From an uncultured Christensenella sp. (GTDB taxonomy: Bacteria; Bacillota; Clostridia; Christensenellales; Borkfalkiaceae), in assembly GCA_910577875.1 (NCBI GenBank), contig CAJTNY010000003.1:1-64000 (forward strand): a stretch of 64,000 nucleotides of DNA, written 5' to 3'. Shown here piece after piece: positions 7,398 to 16,492 of this stretch. The notes under the pieces are model-generated. The model was not told the DNA's origin and did not search any database. It saw only the letters and a list, made by a program, of their open reading frames with translations. The translations under genes were made by a program, and so were the position numbers. Position 1 is the first letter of the stretch; each line of letters begins with the position of its first letter.

Positions 7398-7424
7398 CGC
7401 CCACCAATAGCAACCTAAAACGAA
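7398..7424 (-). repeat. rearranged copy of the 29-nt dispersed repeat
   Basis: AACCTAAAACGAA at 7412-7424 is the exact complement of TTCGTTTTAGGTT. The neighbouring CGCCCACCAATAGCAACC resembles, in direct orientation, the CGCTCCACCAATAGGTAACC following copy 2. It looks like a scrambled relative of copies 1 and 2. Confidence 0.4.
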
Positions 7425-7504
7425 CCGATTTTTGTGATAGTTTAAGTTGCTTTTTCTATTGTCTTAAAACGGCTACTTTATACCGCAGAGACTTTTCTCT
7501 ATGA

Positions 7505-7533
7505 TTGACAAACGTCATTAATTTATGTAAAAT
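7505..7533 (+). promoter_or_regulatory. promoter of the EFR1 gene
   Basis: TTGACA (7505-7510), a 17-bp spacer, TAAAAT (7528-7533). The start codon follows after 9 nt and there is no Shine-Dalgarno, so the message is probably nearly leaderless. Confidence 0.75.
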
Positions 7534-7542
7534 TAAAATACT

Positions 7543-8307
7543 ATGGTTGGTATCTATTTCAGCGGCACCGGAAACACAAAATATTGTGCGGAATATTTAT
7601 TACGACAACTCGACAGTAACGGAACAGCGTATTCTATCGAGTATGAAAAATCGATAGACGCAATAAAATCAAACAATGAAATAGTTTTTGCGTATCCGAT
7701 ATACTACTCTTACTTGCCAAAAATCGTTAATGACTTTATCGTAAACAACAAAGCTATTTGGGCAAATAAAAAAATTTTTATTGTAGTAACTATGGGTTTG
7801 TTCAGCGGCGACGGTACGGGTTGTGCGGCAAGATTGTTTAAAAAGTACGGGGCAAAAGTTTTAGGCGGCTTACACATTAAAATGCCCGATTGCATAGGCG
7901 ACGTAAAATTGCTCAAAAAGACTTTGGAAGAAAATCGTAAAATTGTTGCTAAAGCCGAAATCAAGTTAAATAATGCAATAAATAAAATTAAATCCGGAAA
8001 TTATCCTAAAGACGGTTTAAGTTTTGCTTGCAGATTAGCCGGATTATTCGGTCAAAGACTCTACTTCCGCAAAAAAACCAAGAATTTTTATAACGGAATA
8101 CAAGTAGACAATAAAAAGTGTATTTCTTGCGGATTGTGCGAGTCGGTATGTCCCATGAAAAATATAATCCTGAAAGACGGCAGAATATCATTTGACGAAA
8201 AGTGTACACTGTGTTACCGTTGCTTTTCCGATTGTCCTAAACAGGCAATTACGATATTAGGCAAACAGGTTTTTCAACAGTGCAAATTTGAAAATTTCAA
8301 ATATTAG
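7543..8307 (+). CDS. EFR1-type flavodoxin/ferredoxin fusion
   Basis: The 254-residue protein has an N-terminal flavodoxin-like half with the FMN phosphate loop FSGTGNTKYC (about 5-14), and a C-terminal ferredoxin with two 4Fe-4S motifs, CISCGLCESVCPMKN and CTLCYRCFSDCPKQA. This is the build of the EFR1 family, putative electron carriers of anaerobes. The partner enzymes are not known. The gene stands alone behind its own strong promoter, with 72 nt before the phosphatase gene, so the two may or may not share a transcript. Confidence 0.88.
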   Translation: MVGIYFSGTGNTKYCAEYLLRQLDSNGTAYSIEYEKSIDAIKSNNEIVFAYPIYYSYLPKIVNDFIVNNKAIWANKKIFIVVTMGLFSGDGTGCAARLFKKYGAKVLGGLHIKMPDCIGDVKLLKKTLEENRKIVAKAEIKLNNAINKIKSGNYPKDGLSFACRLAGLFGQRLYFRKKTKNFYNGIQVDNKKCISCGLCESVCPMKNIILKDGRISFDEKCTLCYRCFSDCPKQAITILGKQVFQQCKFENFKY

Positions 8308-8379
8308 AAATTCATTATTTAATAAACAGCGAAAATTGACGAATTTATTATCCGGTTATTTTCAAAAGGCCTTTATTTT

Positions 8380-9186
8380 ATGAATTATGCAGAAATAGAA
8401 AGCAAACTTATAGTGATAATTAAAAGGGCAGTAAATTATGCGCTTAAAAAAGAATACTCGATAACGCAAAAAGGTAATGAAGAGAATATCGTTACCTCTT
8501 CTGATTTTCTAATACAAGAATTCTTGATTAAAAATTTAAAAAAACTTTTACCGGAGTCCGGTTTTTTATGTGAAGAAAATAATTTCCTTGATTTTAACCA
8601 TGAGTTCGTATGGGTAATAGATCCCATTGACGGAACCACTAATTTTTCAAGAAAAATAAAAAATTGTGCAGTCTCCGTTGCTCTTTTAAATAAACAAAAA
8701 CCCATTATCGGCGTAGTGTATAATATTTTCAACAGAGAATTATTTTCCGCCCGTCAAGGGTGCGGAGCAAAGTTAAACGATAAAACAATCAAAGTTTCGG
8801 ACAATCCTTTTAAGAATTCAATATTATGCACTGCTATGAGTCTTTACAATAAAGAATACGCTCCTATCTGTTCGGATATAATTAATGATGCTTATTTAAA
8901 ATGTAATGATATCCGAAGGTTTGGCAGTTGCGCATTAGAATTATGCTATATTGCGGCGGGGATGTGCGATTTATATTTTGAAATCCGTGTTTTTCCATGG
9001 GATTATGCGGCGGGAATGCTTATTTTACAAGAAGCGGGCGGAATTTTAACTGGACTCAATTATGAAAAGCCAAACTACGCCAAGCCTACCGCTTTAATAG
9101 GAGCAAATTCTTCTGAAAATTATAATATTTTGAATTCAATCATTAATAAACATCTTAAAATATTGCCTTATGAGGAAAATTTGTAA
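8380..9186 (+). CDS. inositol-monophosphatase-family phosphatase
   Basis: The 268-residue enzyme has the full metal site of the family: ENIVTSSD (about 35-42), the Glu pair in CEEN (64-67), DPIDGT (81-86, Asp81 and Asp84) and, near residue 210, WDYAAG. The family removes phosphate from inositol-1-phosphate, fructose-1,6-bisphosphate, or 3'-phosphoadenosine phosphates; the sequence alone does not decide which. The gene overlaps the next by TAATG, so the two are translationally coupled. The stretch is visibly more AT-rich than the core genes, consistent with recent transfer. Confidence 0.85.
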   Translation: MNYAEIESKLIVIIKRAVNYALKKEYSITQKGNEENIVTSSDFLIQEFLIKNLKKLLPESGFLCEENNFLDFNHEFVWVIDPIDGTTNFSRKIKNCAVSVALLNKQKPIIGVVYNIFNRELFSARQGCGAKLNDKTIKVSDNPFKNSILCTAMSLYNKEYAPICSDIINDAYLKCNDIRRFGSCALELCYIAAGMCDLYFEIRVFPWDYAAGMLILQEAGGILTGLNYEKPNYAKPTALIGANSSENYNILNSIINKHLKILPYEENL

Positions 9187-9962
9187 TGAAAAAAAATACG
9201 CAAGATAAAATATTCCAGCCTAAAACACTATCGCAATCATATATAAAAGAATTTCACAGTATAGATTTAATCAAATTACATGAACAAGCCCACAGCGAGC
9301 TTACTTTACAACAAGCGAAGAGAGATCATATTATTACCTTATATATATCTTTATTTTCTTTAATAGTGCCGTTAGCATTATCGCTTGCAGGTTTATCTCA
9401 TTTAGAAAAGGGACTAATATTTTTTACTATCGGTTTTATAGGAATAATATTATCATTCATAGTTATAAGATATAGAATTTACAAGGAAGTTTATTGGATT
9501 TGTTGCGAAACTATCACATGTATGATGGGCATAAAGGAAGAAGCACTAAATAAAGAAACTGTTCAAACATTGTTTTATAATTCTTTAAAAAAGAAAGGTA
9601 ATAACTTTTGCAAAAAAATAAATGATAATGAATTGAAATGGAGCTTTTGGTTATATTTCAAAAAGAATATATTCAGTTCCGAAACTCTACATTTCATCGT
9701 AATAGCGTTAATTACCTGCATTCTTTTATCTCTCGGAATATTTCTCGCAATTTATGATATAGCTATTTTCACATGGTTAAAAATTTTATTGAGCACAACC
9801 GCAGGATTAATAATATTACTAATTTTAATATTTGCGTATTTTATAAATTGCCAAAATATTTTTTCTGTATTGATAAATAAAAAAGACTCTTCTTTCAATA
9901 AGGCTTTCAGCAAAGCTTGGTTCTTGCATTGTTATATTGAATCAGACGATTTATCAAATTAG
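9186..9962 (+). CDS. four-helix membrane protein coupled to the phosphatase
   Basis: I do not recognise this 258-residue protein. A charged N-terminus (about 1-48, helix-forming) precedes a pair of membrane helices (about 50-68 and 74-94), a cytoplasmic segment (about 95-160), and a second pair (about 163-190 and 196-222). The C-terminus is soluble. The build resembles paired-helix membrane proteins such as SLATT effectors, but I see no diagnostic motif. Its ATG is inside the stop of the phosphatase gene, implying that the two act together or must be made in fixed ratio. Base composition is AT-rich. Confidence 0.75.
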   Translation: MKKNTQDKIFQPKTLSQSYIKEFHSIDLIKLHEQAHSELTLQQAKRDHIITLYISLFSLIVPLALSLAGLSHLEKGLIFFTIGFIGIILSFIVIRYRIYKEVYWICCETITCMMGIKEEALNKETVQTLFYNSLKKKGNNFCKKINDNELKWSFWLYFKKNIFSSETLHFIVIALITCILLSLGIFLAIYDIAIFTWLKILLSTTAGLIILLILIFAYFINCQNIFSVLINKKDSSFNKAFSKAWFLHCYIESDDLSN

Positions 9963-10048
9963 TTTTAAATTACTACCGCTTCGCAATATTATGCAATGCA
10001 CAAACAAAACAAAAAATTACAACTATGCTTCATTTAGTACCGCAGTGA

Positions 10049-10079
10049 ACAGGCGCGGACAAAGTCCGCGCCTGTTTTT
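10049..10079 (+). terminator. terminator after the phosphatase/membrane pair
   Basis: A perfect 12-bp stem (ACAGGCGCGGAC with its complement) and 3-nt loop, followed by TTTTA. Confidence 0.85.
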
Positions 10080-10134
10080 AATTTGCCGTTAAACGACGTT
10101 ATTTTTCTCTATACGCCAAGATAACGCCCTGCGC

Positions 10135-11094
10135 TTACTTTGACGACGGTGAATATGCAAACCATTTATATTGCGCCGTAGCAGGCAAAGCATTAGCGTC
10201 AAGAGCGCCGAGCCAATCGTCAACGCCTATTCCGTTCCACACATTCATCATAATTTGCATAGAATGCGACGGAAGCGCCTTTTGCGCTGTTGCCGTAGCG
10301 CGGTATACTGCCACCCCGTCAACGTACCATACGATGCCATTCGGCGTCCAATCGAAAGCGTATTCGTGGAAATCCAAAGAAGCGTCGAACCCGAGATTAA
10401 AAACAAATTCGCTGTTGCCCTTGCCGTTCGTATAGAAATTGAACTGAACGACTGACGTATCTTTGCCCAAAAATTCAATATCGATTTCATCCCATACGGG
10501 GTCGTTGGTATAAGTAAAAAACGACGAAACCACGCCGGAGCATTTCGCGGGCTTCATACAAACCGAATAAAAACCGTAAGAATATTTGCCTTTCGAACGG
10601 TATTCCGCTCCGGCGTAGCCGCTTCCCTCTTTGGAAACCGACATACTCATTATCCCGTTTTTGACAGTAGCGCTGTTTTTACGCCAGGTACAGTTAAACA
10701 TACTGCCGTTGGAATAACCGTCCGCCCAGATAAATTCGGGCGATGCGCCCTGCGAAAAACGCACGATTTTTTCTGTTTCCTTAGTAAGTCTGTCGGGAAT
10801 TCCCGCCGCTGATTCGTGCGGGGTAAACGAGGGTTTATTTTGGTTACCGTTACCGTTACCGTTTCCATCGTCCTCGTCATTGTCGTTATCTTCCCCGACG
10901 TTATCATTATTGTTTCCGCCGTCATTGTTATCACCGCCGTTGAGTTCGTCGTCTTTATCCGAAGGCAGCTCCCCTTCGTTTGAAGGCGGGGTTACAGCCT
11001 CATTAAACAAACCGCAGCCTGCCGCGGAAGTTACGGCGGTGATTACGAATATGCACGAAAGTAGAGTAACGAACAATTTAAATAATTTTTTCAT
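10135..11094 (-). CDS. GH16 beta-1,3-1,4-glucanase (lichenase) lipoprotein
   Basis: The 319-residue protein has a lipoprotein signal with Cys27 as the lipid site, an acidic Asn/Gly/Asp-rich linker (about 31-86) and a GH16 domain (about 105-315). The catalytic signature WDEIDIEFLG gives Glu203 as nucleophile and Glu207 as acid/base, with the lichenase-type spacing. Other segments (YGFYSVCMKPAK, SSFFTYT, WNGIGVDDWLG) closely match Bacillus lichenases. It should cut mixed-linkage beta-glucan outside the cell while tethered to the membrane. The neighbours are an Ig lipoprotein and a GH3 glucosidase that could finish the digestion. Confidence 0.9.
   Translation of the reverse strand: MKKLFKLFVTLLSCIFVITAVTSAAGCGLFNEAVTPPSNEGELPSDKDDELNGGDNNDGGNNNDNVGEDNDNDEDDGNGNGNGNQNKPSFTPHESAAGIPDRLTKETEKIVRFSQGASPEFIWADGYSNGSMFNCTWRKNSATVKNGIMSMSVSKEGSGYAGAEYRSKGKYSYGFYSVCMKPAKCSGVVSSFFTYTNDPVWDEIDIEFLGKDTSVVQFNFYTNGKGNSEFVFNLGFDASLDFHEYAFDWTPNGIVWYVDGVAVYRATATAQKALPSHSMQIMMNVWNGIGVDDWLGALDANALPATAQYKWFAYSPSSK
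10844..10861. repeat. hexamer tandem repeat in the GH16 linker
   Basis: Three tandem TTACCG units encode Gly-Asn repeats on the minus strand. Gain or loss of a unit would keep the frame and only change linker length. Confidence 0.6.
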
Positions 11095-11143
11095 ATTTAC
11101 CTTTCCTGTTTATAAATAAAAACCGCTTGAAGTCAATTTATTT

Positions 11144-11177
11144 AATAAACGCTATTCCTTTCGAAATAGCGTTTATT
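11144..11177 (-). terminator. hairpin between the Ig lipoprotein and GH16 genes
   Basis: AATAAACGCTATT pairs perfectly with AATAGCGTTTATT across an 8-nt loop. It follows the Ig lipoprotein stop. The T run is better on the plus strand, so on the minus strand it may only weaken read-through into the GH16 gene. Confidence 0.55.
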
Positions 11178-11217
11178 TTTATCCTGTAATTGCGTTAAGC
11201 TTTTACGCTATCTTAAT

Positions 11218-13086
11218 TTACTCTGCCGTCACGTTTTCAACCTTGATAGCAACGCAACCATAGTTGTACGCCTGACCCCAACTAGTTTCTTCGGTGCTCT
11301 CAAAATCTTCGCCTGCCTGATAATTGACGATTGAATACTTCTTGTCGCCTACGGTAATGCTTGCGCCGGGTACCGCGGCTTCCTTACCGAGTTTAAGGTC
11401 TCTGAGCTTGTTGTCGTCATAACCCTCTTCGCCGGGAAGTTTCTCAGTGAAGTGTGCGCTGTATGCGCCCGTACTTCCGTCGGAAGTAGAGTCAACGGTA
11501 AGACGGGTTATATCGTACTTAATTAAGAAAGTGCCTTCTTCTTCGTTTATGGTAACCGAAACTCTGGTAAAGCCCAACTGTTTCCAGCCGCCGCCGCATT
11601 CCTGAAGGTCGAAAGGAGTAGCGTTGAGCCAGTTTTTAGCCTCTTCTACGCTTTCGAACGCCTCTAATTTAACCGTACCCGCAAGATTGAAGATTGCCTT
11701 GTCTTCTTCCACGGTAAGGGTTACGCCCGTTGCAACGGCAACGTCGGGAGCAAGAGCTTCGGGAGCGTCGGGGATTACGGGAGCGTCGGGGTCCACGTAA
11801 CCGTCGAGTTTGGTTTCGTCGTCAATCCACTTATGCGTGGATTCGCCCAAATCTTTATACTGAATATCGTAAATTGAAACTTTAACGACGTTGCCCGTTT
11901 CTTCGCCGTCCTGAGGAGCGGAAAGCAGACCGAGAAGAATATTAACCGCGGTTTCAACGTTGTCATATACCCCGTTAGCATAGATTGCTCCGCTGTCGCC
12001 GTGTCTGAAACGAACGGTTATTACTTTCTCTTCGTTTGCAACGACTTCGGACTTATGATTATCTTCATTGTCTTTGTCCATCTCATAACCTTTTTCGTTG
12101 TCGTCGTAGGGATTGACAACTACCGTACCGGCAGCGTTGGACAAAATTTTAAATTTAATTTCGTAGTTGTGGTTAGCTTCGAGCTTACCGCCGTTACTCT
12201 TACTGCTGCGATAGAAGAGCTGGATTGCCGCATCCTTAGGACCGGGCTGCACTGCACCTGCGTACTGGTCAACCGAGAAAGTAATATTCATTTTGCCTGC
12301 GCCGATATACTCGTAACCTTCGGAAGGTGTTTTTTCCTCAAAAGGTTCCGTATACGCGCTGTATATAGTCGTATTAGACCAGTTGTACGATTTATCGCCC
12401 CAATATCCCCAGGTATCTGCGGGACTCTTGTTCTGTTCGTAAGTTTCCATTAATTCGGAGCCTTCGATTTCTTTAACTGCTACCGTAACCGAAGCGGACT
12501 GCTCTGCACCGCCTACGCGCTTAGCCGTAATTACCGCTTCGCCGGGGTTAACCCCTTGGATAACACCGTTTTTAACGGATACTATTCCCTGATTGGAAGT
12601 AGACCAGGCAATCTGTTCGTTTTCCTGCTCAACGTCGTTTTTGAGAACCTTAGCGCTGAGATTCAAAGCACCGTCGATGTCGAGTTCGATTTTACCGTCT
12701 GCATTAAGCGTGTAGCCCGAAATCTTTACTTCGACAGAATTTACGGTTACATTACAGGTTGCCGTAACTCCCCCGTAAGTTGCGGTGATTTTAGCCGTAC
12801 CTTTCGATTTACCAGAAACGATACCTCTCGTAACGGAGGCAACGTTCTGATTGTCGGAAGACCAAGTCACGTCGCCTGCTTTGATTTCTGCAGTGGTTTC
12901 GTCATCATAGGTAGCGGTTACCGCAATCTTAGCCGTGTCGCCCGTTTCAACTTCAATTGAAGTCGGGTTAACTGCGATAGCCGTAACTGCGGGAGTTTTG
13001 TCTTTTCCGCACGCCGCGAGCGAGAACACCATTACAAGTGAAAGCACGACGGCAAGCGAGGAGAAAAACAGCTTTTTAAGTTTCAT
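11218..13086 (-). CDS. Ig-fold surface lipoprotein, possible glycan binder
   Basis: The 622-residue protein has a lipobox FSLAAC with Cys26. Two bacterial Ig-like (BIG2) domains follow (about 33-116 and 120-205), each with the typical VxPTSIEV...VTWSSDN...GIVSGKSKGTAKITA pattern. The remaining 400 residues are beta-rich with many aromatic residues and no motif I recognise. They could be carbohydrate-binding or another surface domain. The location between a lichenase and a membrane GH3 suggests glycan capture for this locus, but that is context only. Confidence 0.75.
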   Translation of the reverse strand: MKLKKLFFSSLAVVLSLVMVFSLAACGKDKTPAVTAIAVNPTSIEVETGDTAKIAVTATYDDETTAEIKAGDVTWSSDNQNVASVTRGIVSGKSKGTAKITATYGGVTATCNVTVNSVEVKISGYTLNADGKIELDIDGALNLSAKVLKNDVEQENEQIAWSTSNQGIVSVKNGVIQGVNPGEAVITAKRVGGAEQSASVTVAVKEIEGSELMETYEQNKSPADTWGYWGDKSYNWSNTTIYSAYTEPFEEKTPSEGYEYIGAGKMNITFSVDQYAGAVQPGPKDAAIQLFYRSSKSNGGKLEANHNYEIKFKILSNAAGTVVVNPYDDNEKGYEMDKDNEDNHKSEVVANEEKVITVRFRHGDSGAIYANGVYDNVETAVNILLGLLSAPQDGEETGNVVKVSIYDIQYKDLGESTHKWIDDETKLDGYVDPDAPVIPDAPEALAPDVAVATGVTLTVEEDKAIFNLAGTVKLEAFESVEEAKNWLNATPFDLQECGGGWKQLGFTRVSVTINEEEGTFLIKYDITRLTVDSTSDGSTGAYSAHFTEKLPGEEGYDDNKLRDLKLGKEAAVPGASITVGDKKYSIVNYQAGEDFESTEETSWGQAYNYGCVAIKVENVTAE

Positions 13087-13132
13087 AAATATATCTCCTT
13101 TTTAAAAATTTCAATTTAACCGTAAGCGAACT

Positions 13133-16100
13133 TTATTGTTCGTCTTTGGATATTTCGGCAGATTCGGTTTCATTAGCGGACGCGGAATTTGCCGTCTTTT
13201 TATTTTTCATTATGTTTTTAACTAAGAAGTAAGCCATTACCGCTATGCCTGCCGCCAAAACAAGTTCAACCGCCACGACAGCCGCAACCCAAGCAAGGTT
13301 GTACTGTGCTCCCTTGTTAATGTCGATAACCGCACTGGGGTCAAAGCTTTTAGCCGCATTCTGAGTGTCTACAAACGTCCACAAAACGTCGTGAGCGACT
13401 CTCTCGGCGACCTTATAACCCATATCGTTTTTAATGGTGTTAAACACGGTGTCGGTAAGACCGTTGGTCAGCCAAATGCTGTTGCCCGCCCAAATACCCC
13501 TGTAAGGAGGCATATAGCTTTCACCCGAGTTCATCCAGTCGGTTACCGCGCTTCCGCGGAAGCCCCATTCGTCCCTTACGATTTCGGTCATAACTCCGTA
13601 GTTCGCGCCCGACCAAACTCTGCCTAAGCGGTTCATACTCGTCATAAGAGCGTTGCCGCCGCCTTCCTTAATCATAATTTCAAAGGGTTTAAGGTAAATT
13701 TCACGTAGAGTCTGCTCGGTAAGGAAAGTGAACAAGCCCTCTCGGTTGTATTCCGTATCGTTAACGACGAAATGTTTAACGTACGAATACACGCCCATAT
13801 CTTTTGCGCCCGAAACTGTTCCCGCGCAAATTTTACCCGCAAGAACTCCGTCCTCGGAATAATATTCGCCGTTTCTGCCGCCGAAAGGATTACGGTGCGT
13901 ATTTGCGCCGGGCGCGTACCAGCCGTACAAACCGTCGACGGAATCTTTTTCTCTGCCCACGCTGCGACCAAATGCAACAGCCATATTGGTGCTCCAAGTC
14001 TGCGCAAGCATAGTTCCGCTGGGATAAGCCATAAATTCGCAGCTGGTGCCTTCACCGCCAGTTACACGGGTATTAAATCCGAGAGGTCCGTCCAAATCAA
14101 CGAATTCTTTTTTGCCGATGCTGGGAATATCGTTGGTTTTGAAATAGCCGTCGCTGACCAATCCCGCAAGTTCGCTGTTGGTTATATTGGCAATCAACAA
14201 ATCCCAGATATCGTCGTCGTAATCGGTCGTTTCCATAGCGTCTTCGAGTTTCAAGCCGTTGCCGCCAGCCGAAACGTCGCGTTTGGTGCCGAGTCCGCCT
14301 TCGGCGTCGGTATAACCTGCATACGCCAATTGTTTCTCGGTGGGCGCAACCATTTGGGCAATTCTCAATGCCTCGTCGGTCATATTTCTTGCGGTAGTTA
14401 TCTTCTTGGGATAAGTAGATTTAAAATCCGCGCGCGATAAATATTTAACTCCGCCGTCGTTTTCGTGACTTCCGTCAAGGTCTGCTTCGTCGATGGTTTT
14501 ATCGTTGTTTTTGCCGTCTTTATTTGTGAAACGGTTTTCGACGGTACTTCCCGTTGTTTCGTCTTTATCGTAAACATAGCCGTTTGCGGGAACCGTGTAC
14601 TCCAATACAGACGAACCGCTTGACATAACTCCCGCCTCGTGAGAGTTTTTCATAAGGCGTAGCTGATAGTCGCCGCCGTCAAGCTCGTAACCTGTATGAC
14701 CGTTATTATTTTTGTCGTAGCAGTCGTACGAAGCCATAGCCTGTGCGCTGACGGTAAGTGTTACTACATCGAAACTACCAGGCTGGATTATGTCGGTCTT
14801 TGCAAAATCTGCAAGGTTTACGTAAGCCTTTTCAATACCGCCCTTATTGTATTGAGGCGTGTAATACAGCTGTACAACGTCCGCACCGGGGTAAGTTTTG
14901 CTGTTGTTTTTTACTTTTACGGTAACTTCGATTTTATCGTCTTGTTTAAGTTCAGAACCCGAGGGTATGCTTACATCGGTAACTTCCCATTCGAAATCTG
15001 CATACGAGAGTCCGTAACCGAAAGGATATTGAACAACACCGTCGTAACCTTTGCCGTACTGATTATCAACGCCCGACCAATAACCTTCCGCGTCGGCGGT
15101 TTCAAACCATTTATAGCCGACGTAAATACCTTCGGAATAATCAACGTAAGCTTTAAAACGAGAATCTCTTTCGGCTTTACGGTTTTCGTAAATAGTTCCC
15201 GCGCCAACTTCGCCGTTGCCCTTATTTCCCTGGTTTACAGCCGAAGGTGTGGTGCCGATAATGTCGTAAGCGTATGTATCCACCGTTCTGCCCGAGGGAG
15301 AAACCAACTTCTTTTCGGTAATAACTTTGCCGTCCGCGTCCGTTTTATAAACGGGCGTACCGTCGTCGTTATATTTAACATTGCCGTCTGCGTCAAGCTC
15401 GGGAATAGCCTCTTCCTTCTCGCCGCGAAGAACGTTGATAAGTCCGTTTACGCCCGAAAGACCCGTAATACCGACGAGAAGCGCGCCGTCTATTTCTTCG
15501 CTCTCGATAAAGCCCGTTTCCATAGTGTTAGCCGTATTGAGCACGACTATGACTTTATCGCAAACCTCGGTTGCGGCTTTAATCATATTTTCTTCATCGG
15601 GCGAAAGTTGAAGATAGTGCCTGTCGCTGAAAGTTTTTTTAGTATTCTTTCCCGCTTCGGTCTGTCTTACCTGTTCGGATGCGGACAAGTCTTTGCTTTC
15701 ACTGCCCGTTCTTCCGATAACCACAAGACCAACACCGCTTTCTATGACGTCACTCTTTACCGCCGCGGAAACATAATCGTTATAGCTCGGCTCGCGCAAT
15801 ACGAAAATTTCTTCCGAACCGAATCTGACGCCGCCTCTGTATTCCAGGTAGTCCTGTTCGCCGTAAATTTTTACGTGCGCGGTATAATAATCTTTGTATA
15901 AATTGTAAAGGTCTTCGTTATACTTGATGCCCGCCGCTTCCAAAGCAGGGAACAACTTGATTTTCGGAAGGTCGGTGTTTGCATAACCCGAACCGAACGC
16001 CATTGTCATCCAGTCGTAGCCCGCCCAACCGAACACGTTAACGCCCTTTTCGAGTTCCTGCGCGGTAAGGGGCAAAGCAGTATTGCCTTTGTCGTCTTTT

Positions 16101-16330
16101 TCGTTTTTCAAAAGCACTACGCCTTCTTCAACTATGTCCTCGCACAGCTCCGTTCCGCTTTCCAAAACAGCGGCGTCGGTATTTTGCGAACGACCGTACA
16201 GCCACAAGCTTATATCCTGCCAGAACATAGACGCGGCGATAATAAGCGCAAGCATTACAGCCACAACAGCAGAAATGCAGGGCACAAAAACAGCAAGCGA
16301 TTTTTTTACGGACATTGCTTTTTTTTCCAT
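13133..16330 (-). CDS. membrane-anchored GH3 beta-glucosidase with swapped domain order
   Basis: The 1065-residue enzyme starts with a membrane helix (about 12-33) and ends with another (about 1012-1036) plus a charged tail. In between the order is reversed relative to usual GH3: the C-terminal alpha/beta sandwich comes first (about 60-400, with VVLNTANTMETGF), then a fibronectin-III-like domain (about 435-560, starting after FGYGLSY), then the TIM-barrel domain (about 690-1000), where the nucleophile is probably Asp931 in VTDWMNSG. Swapped GH3 enzymes are known in rumen bacteria. It probably releases glucose from glucan oligomers at the cell surface. Confidence 0.88.
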   Translation of the reverse strand: MEKKAMSVKKSLAVFVPCISAVVAVMLALIIAASMFWQDISLWLYGRSQNTDAAVLESGTELCEDIVEEGVVLLKNEKDDKGNTALPLTAQELEKGVNVFGWAGYDWMTMAFGSGYANTDLPKIKLFPALEAAGIKYNEDLYNLYKDYYTAHVKIYGEQDYLEYRGGVRFGSEEIFVLREPSYNDYVSAAVKSDVIESGVGLVVIGRTGSESKDLSASEQVRQTEAGKNTKKTFSDRHYLQLSPDEENMIKAATEVCDKVIVVLNTANTMETGFIESEEIDGALLVGITGLSGVNGLINVLRGEKEEAIPELDADGNVKYNDDGTPVYKTDADGKVITEKKLVSPSGRTVDTYAYDIIGTTPSAVNQGNKGNGEVGAGTIYENRKAERDSRFKAYVDYSEGIYVGYKWFETADAEGYWSGVDNQYGKGYDGVVQYPFGYGLSYADFEWEVTDVSIPSGSELKQDDKIEVTVKVKNNSKTYPGADVVQLYYTPQYNKGGIEKAYVNLADFAKTDIIQPGSFDVVTLTVSAQAMASYDCYDKNNNGHTGYELDGGDYQLRLMKNSHEAGVMSSGSSVLEYTVPANGYVYDKDETTGSTVENRFTNKDGKNNDKTIDEADLDGSHENDGGVKYLSRADFKSTYPKKITTARNMTDEALRIAQMVAPTEKQLAYAGYTDAEGGLGTKRDVSAGGNGLKLEDAMETTDYDDDIWDLLIANITNSELAGLVSDGYFKTNDIPSIGKKEFVDLDGPLGFNTRVTGGEGTSCEFMAYPSGTMLAQTWSTNMAVAFGRSVGREKDSVDGLYGWYAPGANTHRNPFGGRNGEYYSEDGVLAGKICAGTVSGAKDMGVYSYVKHFVVNDTEYNREGLFTFLTEQTLREIYLKPFEIMIKEGGGNALMTSMNRLGRVWSGANYGVMTEIVRDEWGFRGSAVTDWMNSGESYMPPYRGIWAGNSIWLTNGLTDTVFNTIKNDMGYKVAERVAHDVLWTFVDTQNAAKSFDPSAVIDINKGAQYNLAWVAAVVAVELVLAAGIAVMAYFLVKNIMKNKKTANSASANETESAEISKDEQ

Positions 16331-16411
16331 TTACTTCTTCTCCTTAATAATTAATTTCGTAACTTCCACTGAACAGCTCGGCAAAAACCGTCTACGGAAC
16401 TTAGCGTCGAA

Positions 16412-16440
16412 ATTATAGAAGAATTGCAACCGGCAAACAA
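16412..16440 (-). promoter_or_regulatory. promoter of the GH3 gene
   Basis: On the minus strand TTGTTT, a 17-bp spacer and TATAAT, about 80 nt before the start codon. The leader ends in AAGGAG. I find no clear pair of LytTR-type direct repeats nearby. Confidence 0.6.
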
Positions 16441-16492
16441 GATTAGTTTCTTAAACTGTTATTTTTTTTCGCATATTGTCAAAAATTAAAAT

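Noticed and set aside
205..7424. Integron attC sites as explanation of the 29-nt repeats
   Set aside because: The RYYYAAC and GTTRRRY core sites are not present in proper order and no integron integrase is in the window.
14696..15901. A 401-codon open frame on the strand opposite the GH3 gene
   Set aside because: It is a shadow of a GC-structured gene: low-complexity Val/Phe/Arg composition, no ribosome site and no recognisable domain, while the GH3 frame has clear motifs.
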